NCBI GenBank assembly: GCA_032622095.1
Contig: CP136062.1
Location: 134,743,282 to 134,807,281, forward strand
Direction of reading: 5' to 3'
Length of the DNA stretch: 64,000 nt
Origin: Siphonodentalium dalli
Taxonomy: Eukaryota > Mollusca > Scaphopoda > Gadilida > Siphonodentaliidae
Positions 36,801-48,160 of the stretch are shown here, in pieces; the first letter of the stretch is position 1, and each line of letters starts with the position of its first letter. The translations under genes and the position numbers were made by a program. The notes beneath the pieces were generated by a model. That model worked only from the letters and a program-made list of their open reading frames with translations. It ran no database searches and was not told the origin of the DNA.

Positions 36801-37372
36801 TATTAGTAAGACACACGTGTATTATCGGCACTCACAATGACGTAAGAGCTTAGCGCAATTATATCGATGTCAATGGCGGAACTTTATTATGTTAATTAGG
36901 ATCTAATTATGATATTCAATTTGCGTTGGGTAATTTGGTGTTGACTTTGAGATAAATATGGGCTATAAGGGTGGTTGAACACTTTTGTCAACACGAATAG
37001 ACACTTTTAAAATGGGGCTATAGTTGTTCTTGAAGGTGTCTTTACTTCCTCTTTGTTATGATAAGGATATCAATATTACGTTTTTTCTTGCTAAAATGTG
37101 ATTATCTGATAAAATTGATCTCAAATTGGTCGCAATTCTATACGAAGTCTATTAACCTCGTCCACTAAAGCTCGGCTCGGATCGAATTTAGTGTACTCTG
37201 TTAATGAAGTTCCTATATAATTGCGACTCATTAGATATCCTCTATGTAATGGCTGTTTATTGCGAATTAGTGACGAAGAACCAATAATTGCATCAAGAAC
37301 TCTGATCAAAATCGCCCAGAGCATTCGTAGACAGTCGTCACCTTCACCGTTTTGCACTTATGTTCTTTGAAC
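36801..37372. other. Gene-free stretch
   Basis: No gene recognised. Confidence 0.35.
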
Positions 37373-37450
37373 ACAATCGCCTTTTCGAACCTAGAGACAC
37401 TTATTCCGTACAGTACATTCAAGTGCGTGAAATGATATTATAGTATGGTT
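37373..37450. repeat. Right copy of the direct repeat flanking LINE-2
   Basis: See 30868-30945. Shared blocks are cgccttttcgaacct and gtacagtacattcaagtg; the tail atgatattatagtatg resembles the left tail. Confidence 0.65.
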
Positions 37451-37499
37451 GCTATAACATAATATTGTGTTATAATACATGCATGTATAGTACAGTTAT

Positions 37500-37690
37500 A
37501 TTATAGTAGGGTGGTGACGCTCTTTTGCATTAAAGAGACAATTTTCAATTCAGAACTGAATGAGAAAATGAGGGGAGAGGAGCTCTAATAAGTTCCGTAA
37601 CTTGTTCTCCGATCCTCTTTGCCCACATTTCTCTGTATGTTTATAATAATATGTGTAATTTATATTGTATATTGTGGGTCACAATCAAAA
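37500..37690 (+). mobile_element. Orphan CR1/L2-like LINE 3' end
   Basis: 37572-37617 matches in length and layout the 3' stem-loop at 19054-19099 (ggggagagg...taagtt..gtaactt...ctcc.atcc), followed by an AT-rich tail. No coding part is attached, as expected for a severely 5'-truncated insertion. Confidence 0.55.
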
Positions 37691-39752
37691 TATGTTCAAC
37701 CTACTGAATCAGTAACTCACTTATTGCATTAGTGTGCTAGCTTCGAAAACGAGAGAAACTGAAATGTATATAAGTCTAAATATAAAACTTGATACGAAAA
37801 CATTACTAAATTGTTCTCACGAACTATCTATAGATAAAACGATCCAAAAGATTATAGTACTTTCTAAAATATTTCGCAACTAATACTACGATTGACGCAT
37901 TACATACAGTGCATGTTAACTATTATTGTAAGGCAATGTAATTGCATATGTTGTATACACATGCATCTTACATGTAAAACAAGCCCTAATTATTATTGCA
38001 GTCTACTGGGCCTGCGTACTGGGAGGTCAGGCACAAATGTTTCCATAGTTAGATGTGTAGCAGCAACAGTAACGTATTGAATTTCATGAGTATATTCTGA
38101 CCATTAATGACGTCATAACATTATTGTATCGGAAATGGCCACATTAAGAACTCACTTACGGCCAAATCCATGGTATCACTGTTGCGTTCTCGAATGTCTA
38201 TTATGTGTACGAATTGGAAATAACATATGTTTACGTACACTAAGAATATCTCTATAGCAACCCAAGTTTGAAGTTTGTCGCTTTACAATCTAAACCTCTC
38301 TAATAAATGCTTTATCGGTTATCGCCAGAAGTGTCAACTGGATACGATTTATCACGGGGGCGCGCTGTAAAATAATGTTGATGTATTCGTGTTCTGATAT
38401 AAAGAAAGAGCGTTCATCTTATTTCTTTTCGAAAAGTTGAAAACCGGTAGAAAGTCAAAACACCACATATAATACTGTTCAACTGAACCATGGCCGTTTA
38501 CATTTATAATCCTTAGATTGAACATACAAACATGCAAACACACGATCAACCACGATTAGAATATTTAACAAATTTGTGTTCATGAATGTGTTATGTAGGC
38601 ACTAACTTTTTAAAAATTGCTCGCATAACCATAATACCACAATTTGAAAATTAACAGTAGAGTTGATGAAGTTTGTGAATTATATGAGCACTTGGTCAGT
38701 GCCACCTTGAACAAGACTCAGCCTGTTGTGCTCGTTTTGCTCGTACCCTGTAGTTAGCAGCCCTTAGGGTGGACAATTGCATGGTTGAATAATATGATCA
38801 CATCTAGATATGTGAGTGACGAAAGAATCAAGATCATATACACTGATAATTGTTCTGTTAAAATGGGATCAATATCATCGAAGCTGTTTGCTGGGGACCT
38901 CCTGTACTTGAATGAGGGGACAACAGCGTCAACGATGAACACGTAACATTACAGGAGAAAATTTTACAAGAGTCATTATGGTGCACATAACAGAGGGTAA
39001 GGATCACATAATGTTAGTCGAAGAAGAAACAATGGATATTATCAACCCAGTAATAATAGAAATGGTCCATACAATCATAACTATACTGGGTAGTGATGAT
39101 ACTTTGAATACATCAGCTTTTTCATGATTATATTAAGATATTATCCAGAACAATATTTGAATATATACAGTTCATTTATGATTCCTTGTTATATTTCATT
39201 GATGTTAAGTGTCTGTTTGGTGCTTCCAAAGAGAGAGATGCAACTCTTGATAGAACTAAGTTCTACAAATTTACCTATTATCCATCCTAAAAGAAACCAA
39301 GATTCACAAACAAAATCTTAAATATTTGTTTATTTAAACAAAGGGTGGTACAATGACTGCATTAATGCTAAATACATTAAAGGAGGCACTCTAATGTTAT
39401 CAGTAGAATTGCTCACACAAAAAACATCTAAGAAACATATTTCGACATTTATTCTAATAGACTTGATAACATTGAATTCGTTTATTGGCTCTCATCTGCA
39501 AGTGCCAATAAGACCTCAAGATTAATGTGAAATCTAGTCAGAGTGGAAAAACCCTTATTGGTTTATTTATTTATGAACACCATGATTAAATGATGAGCTT
39601 GAAATAACATAATGGTCGGTAGTCTCTGCTTAAGTATTTTGTTTATCATGTTTCAATCGTTATTTCTGTTAAATTTTATTACATAATGTATTATATCACT
39701 GAATGAGCATATATATTGTTCAATAATATTTCAATATATCAATAGAAGACTT
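37691..39752. other. Gene-free stretch
   Basis: No gene, RNA gene or complete element recognised. ORFs of up to about 73 codons show no family features. Confidence 0.35.
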
Positions 39753-40597
39753 GTAAAGGTACTCAATCCGATCAGACGGTCCCTATACCATCAAGACACA
39801 ACAACAACATTTCTTGAAAATACGCATTAGTTATCAGACTCGATTTATTGCAACAAAATAATGCTAACCACAGTCAACAATGGTATAAAATTTCAAAAAA
39901 CTTGTTATTTATCAACATTTTTTTTCAAAAACATATGGCCGTGTCGCCACTTAAGTATCACGAAACTCGACCGTATTACCACTTGGTTTAGAGTTATCCA
40001 TCTTCATCCGCAATTGTGTCCGTTTGACCACGTGTTTCTGAGCCACATATTATTAAACATCTCGAGAAATAACAAACTTTAAAAAATCGATATCTGATCA
40101 CTCTGAGCTTCAAATGATGGGTTCCTCGACTCGAATCAATATTTGTTAGCCCCGAAGCCAAAGCAAAAGTAATTTAGGGTACGTTCATTCGCTGGCAAGT
40201 TTGCACGGTACGGTTTGCAGGCATTTCTGTGTAGAAAACGATATGGTGCCATCATATTAACGGAAACAAGCATATAAAATGCATTTGAACCACAGCTGAC
40301 TACATGAGGACTAATATCTCTGCAGTTCCACCTGTATCGATGCTACCGGAATTTGCCTGTAAATATCATGCAATAATATCGCAAGAATCAATCATACAGG
40401 CATTTGCAGGCAAATGTCAGTTGCTCCGTTACAAGTGTCGTTCGCTTTGGTAAAGATGCATATTATATGCATGTTTACTTTCATATTATGGCACCATGCG
40501 GTTGTCTATGATGAAATGCCCGCAAAAACATACCGTGCAAACTTGCCAGCGTATGAACGTACCCGTAGGAGCGTCTGGTCGGATTGAGTACCTTTAA
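39753..40597 (+). mobile_element. TTAA-flanked TIR element, family 1, copy B, with a nested MITE
   Basis: Left end gtaaaggtactcaatccgat (the TTAA is mutated to GTAA) and right end tcggattgagtacctttaa, with TTAA at 40594-40597. The body shares the family-1 blocks. Its length is inflated by the 388-bp MITE at 40177-40564. Confidence 0.8.
40177..40564. mobile_element. MITE nested inside family-1 copy B
   Basis: About 40-bp terminal inverted repeats: gggtacgttcattcgctggc at the left, and gccagcgtatgaacgtaccc at the right. Non-coding, with imperfect internal symmetry (aggcatttctgtgtag, aggcatttgcaggc). It inserted after copy B. Confidence 0.85.
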
Positions 40598-40739
40598 ATA
40601 ATAGTGGTTTAGAGACTTATGATAATCTTCAATATGTTGAGTGTACATTGGATTCCTATTTTCTTTCCTTTCTGGACCACTAAATAACACAGTTGCAATT
40701 AGTCGCATTTTGAAATTAATAGAAACAATTATTTAGAAA

Positions 40740-43440
40740 TTTCTTCATGGAATGTCAACGAAATTAATGACAGTAATGACCAATTGCAGGAACTTGAACC
40801 TGATAACTACCGACTGGGTAATGTCCATATAATGGGAACACTGAAATTGAAAGAAAAAACATGTCTATGTTAAACATACCCTAGATGTATGTATTGAATG
40901 TATGTATCACAGATGAGACTATTAAATGGAGAACACTTGGTGACAGTGCTGGCAAAGCATAATACTATGGATATGCATGAGTTTCAAGTGATGAGTGTTG
41001 TATCTGTAGAGGCAGACTCTTTAAAAAGTGCTGTATTTCAAGGTCGGAGAGTTTAGTCAGCAACACTTAAGATCAATTAATTAGATCATTGTAAAATATC
41101 TATGTTCAAAACCGTAATAACCTCGAGGAATTATGTTAGAAAAAGTCTTAGTACAGCAGCAGTAAACTTAAAATGGACTAATATTTAGATGGCCCAGATT
41201 AACCCTTTACCCAACAGAACGGCCCTGTGCCAATGCATTATCTTATATATGCGAGTCGACCATAGGTCGCCTCGCATATATAAGAGAATGCATTGGCTTA
41301 ACACATTAAAAATTATAAAATTGTTAAAGAATGTAAGAAAAAATGGTAAAAAGTGTTTTTAGGCCAATGCATTCTCTTATATATGCGAGGCGACCTATGG
41401 TCGACTCGCATATATAAGAGAATGCATTGGCACAGGGTATAACTGTAACTATCACAATGTGGTCAAGGAGCCGGTTTCAATGATATCCATATTTGTATGG
41501 TTCTATTGAGACAGACCGAAGATATTTTAGGCTGTTGAAGCTTTATTTGGCCGGTTTTGGCCGGTTTGTTGGGTAAAGGGTTAAAGCAGCCATGGTAAAT
41601 GCCAATGTTGAAGACCTGAGCAACTCATTGTCAAAAAATAACCTAAACAAGATATCGCTAAATTTGTAAATCAAGCTTGCAGAGGGATTATCTGACAAAA
41701 TAAATGAAACTGCATTTTCAATAAGATTTAAGTCGGCGAGTGCCCCAATAACAAAGCTGTCAGAAATAAGCTCAAATAGGAAGCCAATATATTCAAAGGA
41801 TTAATCAAGAGAAAGCAGATGGTATTTAGGAATGGTCTTGTCAGTAGCATTGTAGGATGCACTGGTAGTAACGCAAGCAAGTATTGGGGTCTGGTCAACA
41901 AAATGGGCCATAGAAAAATTTGTATTCTGAATCTTTGTTGAATACATCACAACACTCAAATATAAATTGAAAGTTACAGCTACAGGTGTACATATGCCTG
42001 GAGTAATCCTGAATAATGAATTCACTAAGCATGATATTAAACAAATGCAAATAGCTTGAAAATAAAAACCTCTTGTGGAACTGATAACACGATAAAAGTT
42101 TTAACCTGTTTGCAGATTTATTCAATATTTGTCTGAATACAGGTGTTTATGGAGATATGTGGAAACATTCCTAATTAAAACCCTTTTTTATGGTCCCTCC
42201 AGTAATAGAGGTATCTCTCTATCCAACTGTATGGGATCAGTATTTAAAAATACCAGGAACAGGCCTGATATTCTCCAGGCAAATGGAATTTAATGTAAAT
42301 AGAAAGGAAGTAAAGAAACTGATCACATCTTTACTCTTAAGATGCTAATAGAAAAAAACTGAAAGCTCTTGATTTAGTCAATATATCTGCACTCCTTATT
42401 AAGTTACGGAATTATGTCATTGTCAAATATAATGATTTTCAACAATGCAAGCAAGGTCCTGAAAAATATTAAGTTCAGTTATGGAACTCATGAACTATGT
42501 TGATTATAAGTATATTGGCTTCCTTTTCGGACCCATTTATGCAGAAAAGCCATCAACACCTCTTAGTATTCAAAAGACGTTATCTAGTGAACTAGCACAA
42601 AACCTCTTCTGAAACTTAACAAGGCATGTGGAAAACCAATCTTTCATATGGAGGGGAGCTTACAACAATTGATTATACAATTTAAAAGACTCTGACATCG
42701 AAAATAGAGTGGAAAGTTTCCCTCCAAATCAGTACCAGTTAAAATGTGTGAAACACTTATTAGGAAATCATAGAACCTCAGTTAATATGACTTGCCTTGT
42801 GCCTTGGCGAAATGGGCTTAGTTCGCATGGTTATTTCAGGACTTAGAAGTAATATATTTTGATACCACTTATATACAGATCCAACTTTTTGGCTAACAGA
42901 GCTTACATGGGAGGCATGCATATTGAGAGAAGCTTTGCTTATGACATGAAATTATTCCTAAAAAAATGTTTTTTCACATGCTTGGCACAAACAGTCTACC
43001 TTTGATATAGATGGTTTAGCCTCAACCCTGGAAGGAAACTTTACTCAATTTTCGAAAGAAAAAATACACGATGATGACGATGGTAAACCAAATGGCAATA
43101 AGCTACGTTTCTATAGGACAATGAAGACATTATTTGGTCTAGAAAATGATATGTTAACAAGCATCAAGCGAGAAGCATTAATTTTATTTACAAGGATTAT
43201 TTGTAACAGAAGTCGAAGTGGGAAGGCACAATAATCTTGACTTACATACAAGAAAATGTACATTAGATAATGGTGGAGTTGAAGAAGAGCAGTTTGTTCT
43301 AAAATGTCATGTGCTCCAATCTGAAAGGTCAATCCTACTTGATGATATTACAAAAGTTATACCCACATTTGTTAATTCATGAATTATCAAAAAATCTCAA
43401 TGTCAAGCTATCAATTTGAAGGGGAAAATCATTATCCTCT
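40740..43440 (+). mobile_element. LINE-C, heavily degraded
   Basis: Plus-strand traces in changing frames. The linker near 41590-41930 has ASKYWGLVNKMGH. RT blocks near 42185-42360 include NRGISLSNCMGSVFKN and GSKETDHIFTLKMLIEK. The C-terminal part near 43000-43330 has GNKLRFYRTMKTLFGLEND and a weak Cys/His end. Many stops interrupt it. A piggyBac-type MITE (41199-41584) lies inside it. No catalytic motif survives clearly. Confidence 0.65.
41199..41584. mobile_element. piggyBac-type MITE with two long palindromes
   Basis: TTAA at 41199-41202 and 41581-41584 flank ends CCCTTTACCCAACA and TGTTGGGTAAAGGG, the CCC...GGG pattern of piggyBac elements. Inside, 41230-41298 and 41364-41432 are each near-perfect palindromes built on ccaatgcattctcttatata and gcgaggcgacctatggtcga, and they are reverse complements of each other. 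No coding capacity. Confidence 0.9.
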
Positions 43441-44440
43441 ATAACTAATCTATTCTATAGTACTATAACACTTGTTCACCCTCATAATATGAGGGATATG
43501 TTCAGATTGTGTAAAAAAGGAGTGGGTTTTTTAAAAATCCAGATTATTTTGCGTAGATAGAGTTTAATAGGAAATATTAAACAAAAACACTGCATTATCT
43601 AGACTATGAACCCAACTAGGGTATGCGCTGAGTACACCATCTGAAATCATGACTGCCTGAGAGAAATTAAATCAAACATATTCGTTGCATATTTTATTTT
43701 TTTGGCTGCCATTTGCAGAAATATATTTTTTATCGTGTGAAGGACCAAACAACATAAAACAACAAATATTATTCAAACACGTTTTCAATAATCTGGCAGA
43801 CATAAAAACTCAATACTGATTCATCTTTTCAGACCTTTTAAAAAAAATAGCAAATGGTTGCCAAGAAAAACTAAAAAACTAAAAAATAAAATTATTTTCC
43901 TGTAGACAGTCATGATTTCATATGGGAGACTGAGCGCAATCCATAGTTTGCGTCATAGTCTAGATAATTCAGTGTGGTTTTTACAGATGCTTCCTGTCAA
44001 ACTCTCTATCGACGTACCTAAAAAAAATCTGGGGCTTTTTAACCACTTTTTTTTTACATATTTGGAAAATATCTCTCATATTTTGAGGGCAAAGAGTTGT
44101 TAGTATAGTATTATAGCATACTTTGGTTATAAGGGATGATATTTACATTAATAGTTTGATAGTTTGGATTTGAGATTTTTTGAAACAGACAAAGAGAACG
44201 TTCAATTTATACTGGCTTCAAATGATTCGCACATACCTAACGGGGTGTGTATCAATGGGATAGATAGCATGTACATGTGGCAAAATGAGTTAGCAAGCTA
44301 GTTGATTATATAGGACTATTATGGGTCATGAATTTCAAAGGCCTCATCAATGATTACTGGTAATTGAGCGCACATTTATAGCCATGTAAGAAATTGGTTC
44401 TCTAACATATTTCAGTTTATGGATGTCTACTAATGTTCTG
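43441..44440. other. Gene-free stretch
   Basis: No recognisable gene. A 63-codon ORF at 43912-44103 has no features. Confidence 0.35.
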
Positions 44441-44522
44441 GTTGTAATTTCCTTGTATTGTACCTTCACTTGTGTAAAGTCCGTGTGTATGGCAACAATC
44501 CTGTTTTATTTGATTTAGACAA

Positions 44523-45425
44523 TTAAACTTGATCTATACTGAATATCAACAAAATCAGTAGATATATATTCACTCCAACATGAATAACAACTTCTCTAGA
44601 ACCGGACGGCAAATCTTCTACTGCTTTTAAAGTATCTTCAACTGAACGATTTGTTCCTTGTGTAATTCCTTTGAAATCAAGATGTTTATATGTGGTGTCG
44701 TGCAGGATCTGCAAATCATAGCTTGTTGGTATTTGAGAGTCTGATTTGGCAGAAAATGGGTCTCTTCGTCAAACCTGTCAATCTGTAGTCTAGTTTCTTC
44801 CTAATCAGTTTTTAGAATATCAATTGTCTGTTTTGTATAATTCGTCACTGAAGCATGTTATTTCTTATTTCTTTTTTCGTCTTATTTAGCTCGTTCTTGC
44901 TCATTAGACATTCTTCTTAAGTTAGTCATCTTTCTTCTTAATTACACTTATAATAATTGGCGATCAATTTCGTCCTCTTTTATGTAGGTCACCGTTTAAT
45001 TTTCTAATTTCTTGTGTCGAATTTTTCAGCTCTGTAGCCAGTATCTTTAGTTCGCACTATTTCTTCCTAATATCGTCTTCATATTTATTTATTTGTTTGA
45101 GTGTTCACTAACTGTAATTCGGATTGAAATTTCCGAATTTCATTTTCGTACCTGTGCTCTTTTACTTGTAGGCCTCCATTTAATTTTCTTATTTCTTGTT
45201 TTGAATTTTCCAACTCTGTATACAGTATCTTTAGTTCGCACTCTTTCTTCCGAATTTCTTTTTCATATCCATGTTTTCCAGTGATCACTAACTGTAACTC
45301 GGTTTGAAGGTTCCGAATCTCATTTTCATACCTGTGCATTTCGTTCGTGTTATCATGTTGACTCAAATCGAAATTTCTTTCCGTCAGTTTTTTTTTTAAT
45401 ATGTCCAGTCTCATATTCATACAAG
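44523..45425 (-). mobile_element. LINE-D ORF1 remnant: coiled-coil repeats and esterase trace
   Basis: Minus strand. 45420-45085 encodes 111 residues of charged heptad-like sequence (RYENEIRNLQTELQLV, YEKEIRKKECELKILYTEL). The underlying DNA is a tandem repeat with a period near 184 bp (gtatctttagttcgcact at 45041 and 45225). Further on, 44714-44523 reads KGITQGTNRSVEDTL and then SREVVIHVGVN, the HVG.N part of an SGNH esterase. ORF2 was not found. It resembles LINE-3 ORF1 in plan. Confidence 0.6.
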
Positions 45426-45462
45426 CTTTGAAATCATCAAGCTTAGAGCAGAATCCTTAATG

Positions 45463-45904
45463 TTAAAGGTACTCAATCCGATTAAACACCCCTAAATTAA
45501 TATGTCTTTGCCTTCGGGGGTAAAAAATATTGGATTGAGTCGAGGAACCTACCCATCAAAGCTCAGAGTTTTTTTTAAGTTTGTTATTTCAATTGGATGT
45601 GTCCCAGAAACATGTTGTCAAACGAATGGTCTCGGTCAAAATTGCGGATGAAGATTAATAATTCAAAAAACAAGTGGTAATATGGCCAAATTTCGTGATA
45701 CTTTAGTGATAATACGGCCATATTTCATTGAACAAAATATTAATAAATAACCAGTTTTGGGAAATTTGATACCATAGTTGACAGTGGTTAGCATTATTTT
45801 GTTGCAATCAATCGATTCTGATAACTAAACGTATTTTGAAGAAATGTTGTTGTTGTTGTATATTGATGGTATGGGGACCGTCTGATCGGATTGAGTAACT
45901 TTAA
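45463..45904 (-). mobile_element. TTAA-flanked TIR element, family 1, copy C
   Basis: Perfect TTAA at both ends, with TIRs aggtactcaatccgat and atcggattgagtaact. At 442 bp it is the best-preserved uninterrupted copy. Body blocks run in the opposite order to copies A and B. Confidence 0.88.
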
Positions 45905-45969
45905 CGCTTCATATAACATTACTATATAACATGACATTCTGCATTAATCACACGAACGCTGTGTCACTG

Positions 45970-46143
45970 TGTTGAACAAACTGTTGATAAATAACACGTT
46001 TTTGGAAATTTGATACCATAGTTGACAGTTGACATTTATCAAATCGATTCTGATAACTAAAGCGTATTTTGAAGAAATGTTGTTGTTGTTGTTGTTGTAT
46101 CTTGATGATATGGGGACCCTCTGATCGGATTGAGTACCTTTAA
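45970..46143 (-). mobile_element. TTAA-flanked TIR element, family 1, copy D (partial)
   Basis: Starts inside the element (gttgataaataacacg) and ends in cggattgagtacctttaa, with TTAA at 46140-46143. Truncated at the left. Confidence 0.75.
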
Positions 46144-47400
46144 CATTTTCAAGATGAACCATTCAATTCTACATTATCTGCCGTCACATCTATAACGCAT
46201 TCTGCAGGATTATTCTAAAGCGTAGCACTGGCCAACAGCTGTGCAGCATTTTGTTCTTATAACTTCTCTTTGAGAGGGTCCCACATTGATATCATCAGAA
46301 TTTTTATTTATTTCGTTATGATGTGAATACTGACGTATTGCCGAAACATTTGCCTCAATTCTCATATAATTATTTACACCATCAAACGAATGTCCAAACT
46401 CTGTTTCAAAACATGATGCAGAGGATTTGAACCATTATCTTGCCAGACGTTAGGTATATTACTACTTTATAAGGAAAATAATCTGCTTTAATTTTTTATC
46501 TATATTAGCGTTTCTGTCAATATAAACTCTCTGAAAGTAGGGTGCCCCTTGCGTGAGTCTTGCCAAGGAACTTCTACCTGCGCAGAGTATCACAGTTTCG
46601 GAAAAAGTCTCTCCATTAGAACTAGTATCCGACAGTGCATCATGTCTTGTGTAGTAAGTAAAAAAGCATGTAGCATATGTGGAGCTGATTATTACAGGGG
46701 CATATATTTGGCTTCGAATGGGATGTAACGGCTGGCAGAGGGCAACTTTTGGCTGTTTATCAGATTTATGTCTGGTTTTTATATCGTTTTGACTTACTGA
46801 AGAGCCAATGATTGTACACAACCGTTATCGTATTGTTAGAATCCATATCTAACGACCATACATATTTATTCAATGTATGTTGATTTTCTCTATACCACGA
46901 AATAAGGCCACATTGTTTCGGGATATACTTGTTTGAAATCATAGTAAATGGTCTCAATTTGTCTTCAAATTCTTGTGATCTCGTTCCTCAGTCTACTAAA
47001 CTTCTTTTCCGGTGGGCATTTTATGATATGCTTTTTATATTAAAACATGTTGAAGCATGTCGGGTGCGTTCGATCGCGAAAATGTACTTACCAGTAAATA
47101 CAAATAGTATTTATTAATTTGTAAGAACAGATTTGTGTTAAATATCACAGTGGTTTCGTAGTAAACAGCGAAAAGTGAACCGTATTAATTGTACACTAAA
47201 TTCTGAATATACCAACAAATTAATAATAGTGTAGTAGTTAAATCGTATCATCTCCCGGACATAACATTTCGTCCGAATAGGGACACGGCGACGGGAGGGG
47301 TGACATGTGTGGGTGGCTTGGTGTATGTCTAACCCCAACCTTGGTCAAAATATTTCAACAATTGGAAATTTCATACCTGGTAGTCAGATACAAATAATTT
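46144..47400. other. Unresolved coding-like traces, otherwise gene-free
   Basis: A minus-strand ORF of 119 codons (46821-46462) contains FFTYYTRHDALSDTSSNGE and AGRSSLARLTQGAPYFQRVY. It looks coding-like and could belong to a LINE ORF1, but I cannot assign it. Confidence 0.3.
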
Positions 47401-47743
47401 TACACCACATACAGGCTGACATTGTTCTCAGTGTTTAATTTTCACAACCATTAGTTAGTGAGAAATTTGTTTGCTTCATTTAGTGTTGAAAAAATTGCAC
47501 ACCGAGTACGGGACGTGACATCGGACAGCATTCAAGTGAGTACAGAGTGTGATATCGGCTATAGTCGAAGTTGCAGCAGTCTCCCAGAACAATTGAAGGC
47601 CAACTTTCGCCATTCACACACACAGCTACTAGTAATATATATCATGTCAATGTATAACTCTTATAACTGAATGGAAGGATCCGTTCAGTAATGAAAAGAT
47701 TGAAACTTTCAACCTGAATACACGTAGTTTCTTCTCGTTTCAG

Positions 47744-47945
47744 ATGTTCATATTTCACATAGAGAAACATCCACTGTTTGAGTGGTTTGAACAGTGTGTC
47801 ACCTACAATTTCTACCCATCCACCGACCATGAGTTGATATATAACATGTTTACCTTAGCCGTACTCTACGCCTTACCTCTGATCGTCATCATCGTCTGCT
47901 ATTCTGTGATATGTTGTGCTTTGCTGCGGCATACACCAAAAAGAA
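47744..47945 (+). CDS. GnRH/AKH/corazonin-type GPCR, coding exon 2 (ECL2 and TM5)
   Basis: Preceded by ttcttctcgtttcag and followed by agaa|gtaagt. Phase 0 at the start, phase 1 at the end (67 codons plus one base). It encodes residues 237-303: IFHIEKHP, then FEQCVTYNFYP with the Cys expected to pair with C178, and TM5 about 270-297 (LYALPLIVIIVCYSVI). The xFHxxxHP...QCVTxNF pattern is characteristic of the AKH, corazonin and GnRH receptor group. The first codon after the splice is ATG, but this is internal. TM6 and TM7 are missing from the window, so the next intron exceeds 16 kb. Confidence 0.9.
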
Positions 47946-48160
47946 GTAAGTCATATATATATATATTAGCCAGGTTCATATCTATTTATTTGAATTTCTA
48001 AATTTAATACATTTCAGTTGTTTAGATGCATATAGGTATTGTTAGCGTATTGTGTAGGCTATATAACCCTGAATATTCAAATATTCGCAGTCGAATAAAG
48101 AAACACATGAACACAACTGCACTGATACCATAATTGTTATCTCAACTTGACGAAGTCAAG
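47946..48160. other. Start of receptor intron 2
   Basis: Donor gtaagt at 47946. No gene. A TA-rich run follows. Confidence 0.6.

Larger units (their letters stand above)
8865..47743 (+). other. Receptor intron 1, about 38.9 kb
   Basis: Donor gtaaaa at 8865 and acceptor ttcttctcgtttcag ending at 47743; both sides are phase 0. The intron carries all the TEs described between 9.2 and 46.2 kb, on both strands. No other host exon was recognised inside it. Confidence 0.8.

Noticed and set aside
47744-48001. Separate short membrane protein starting at ATG 47744
   Set aside because: The ATG directly follows a strong acceptor, and the sequence is ECL2-TM5 of the receptor; the tail after 47945 is intron.
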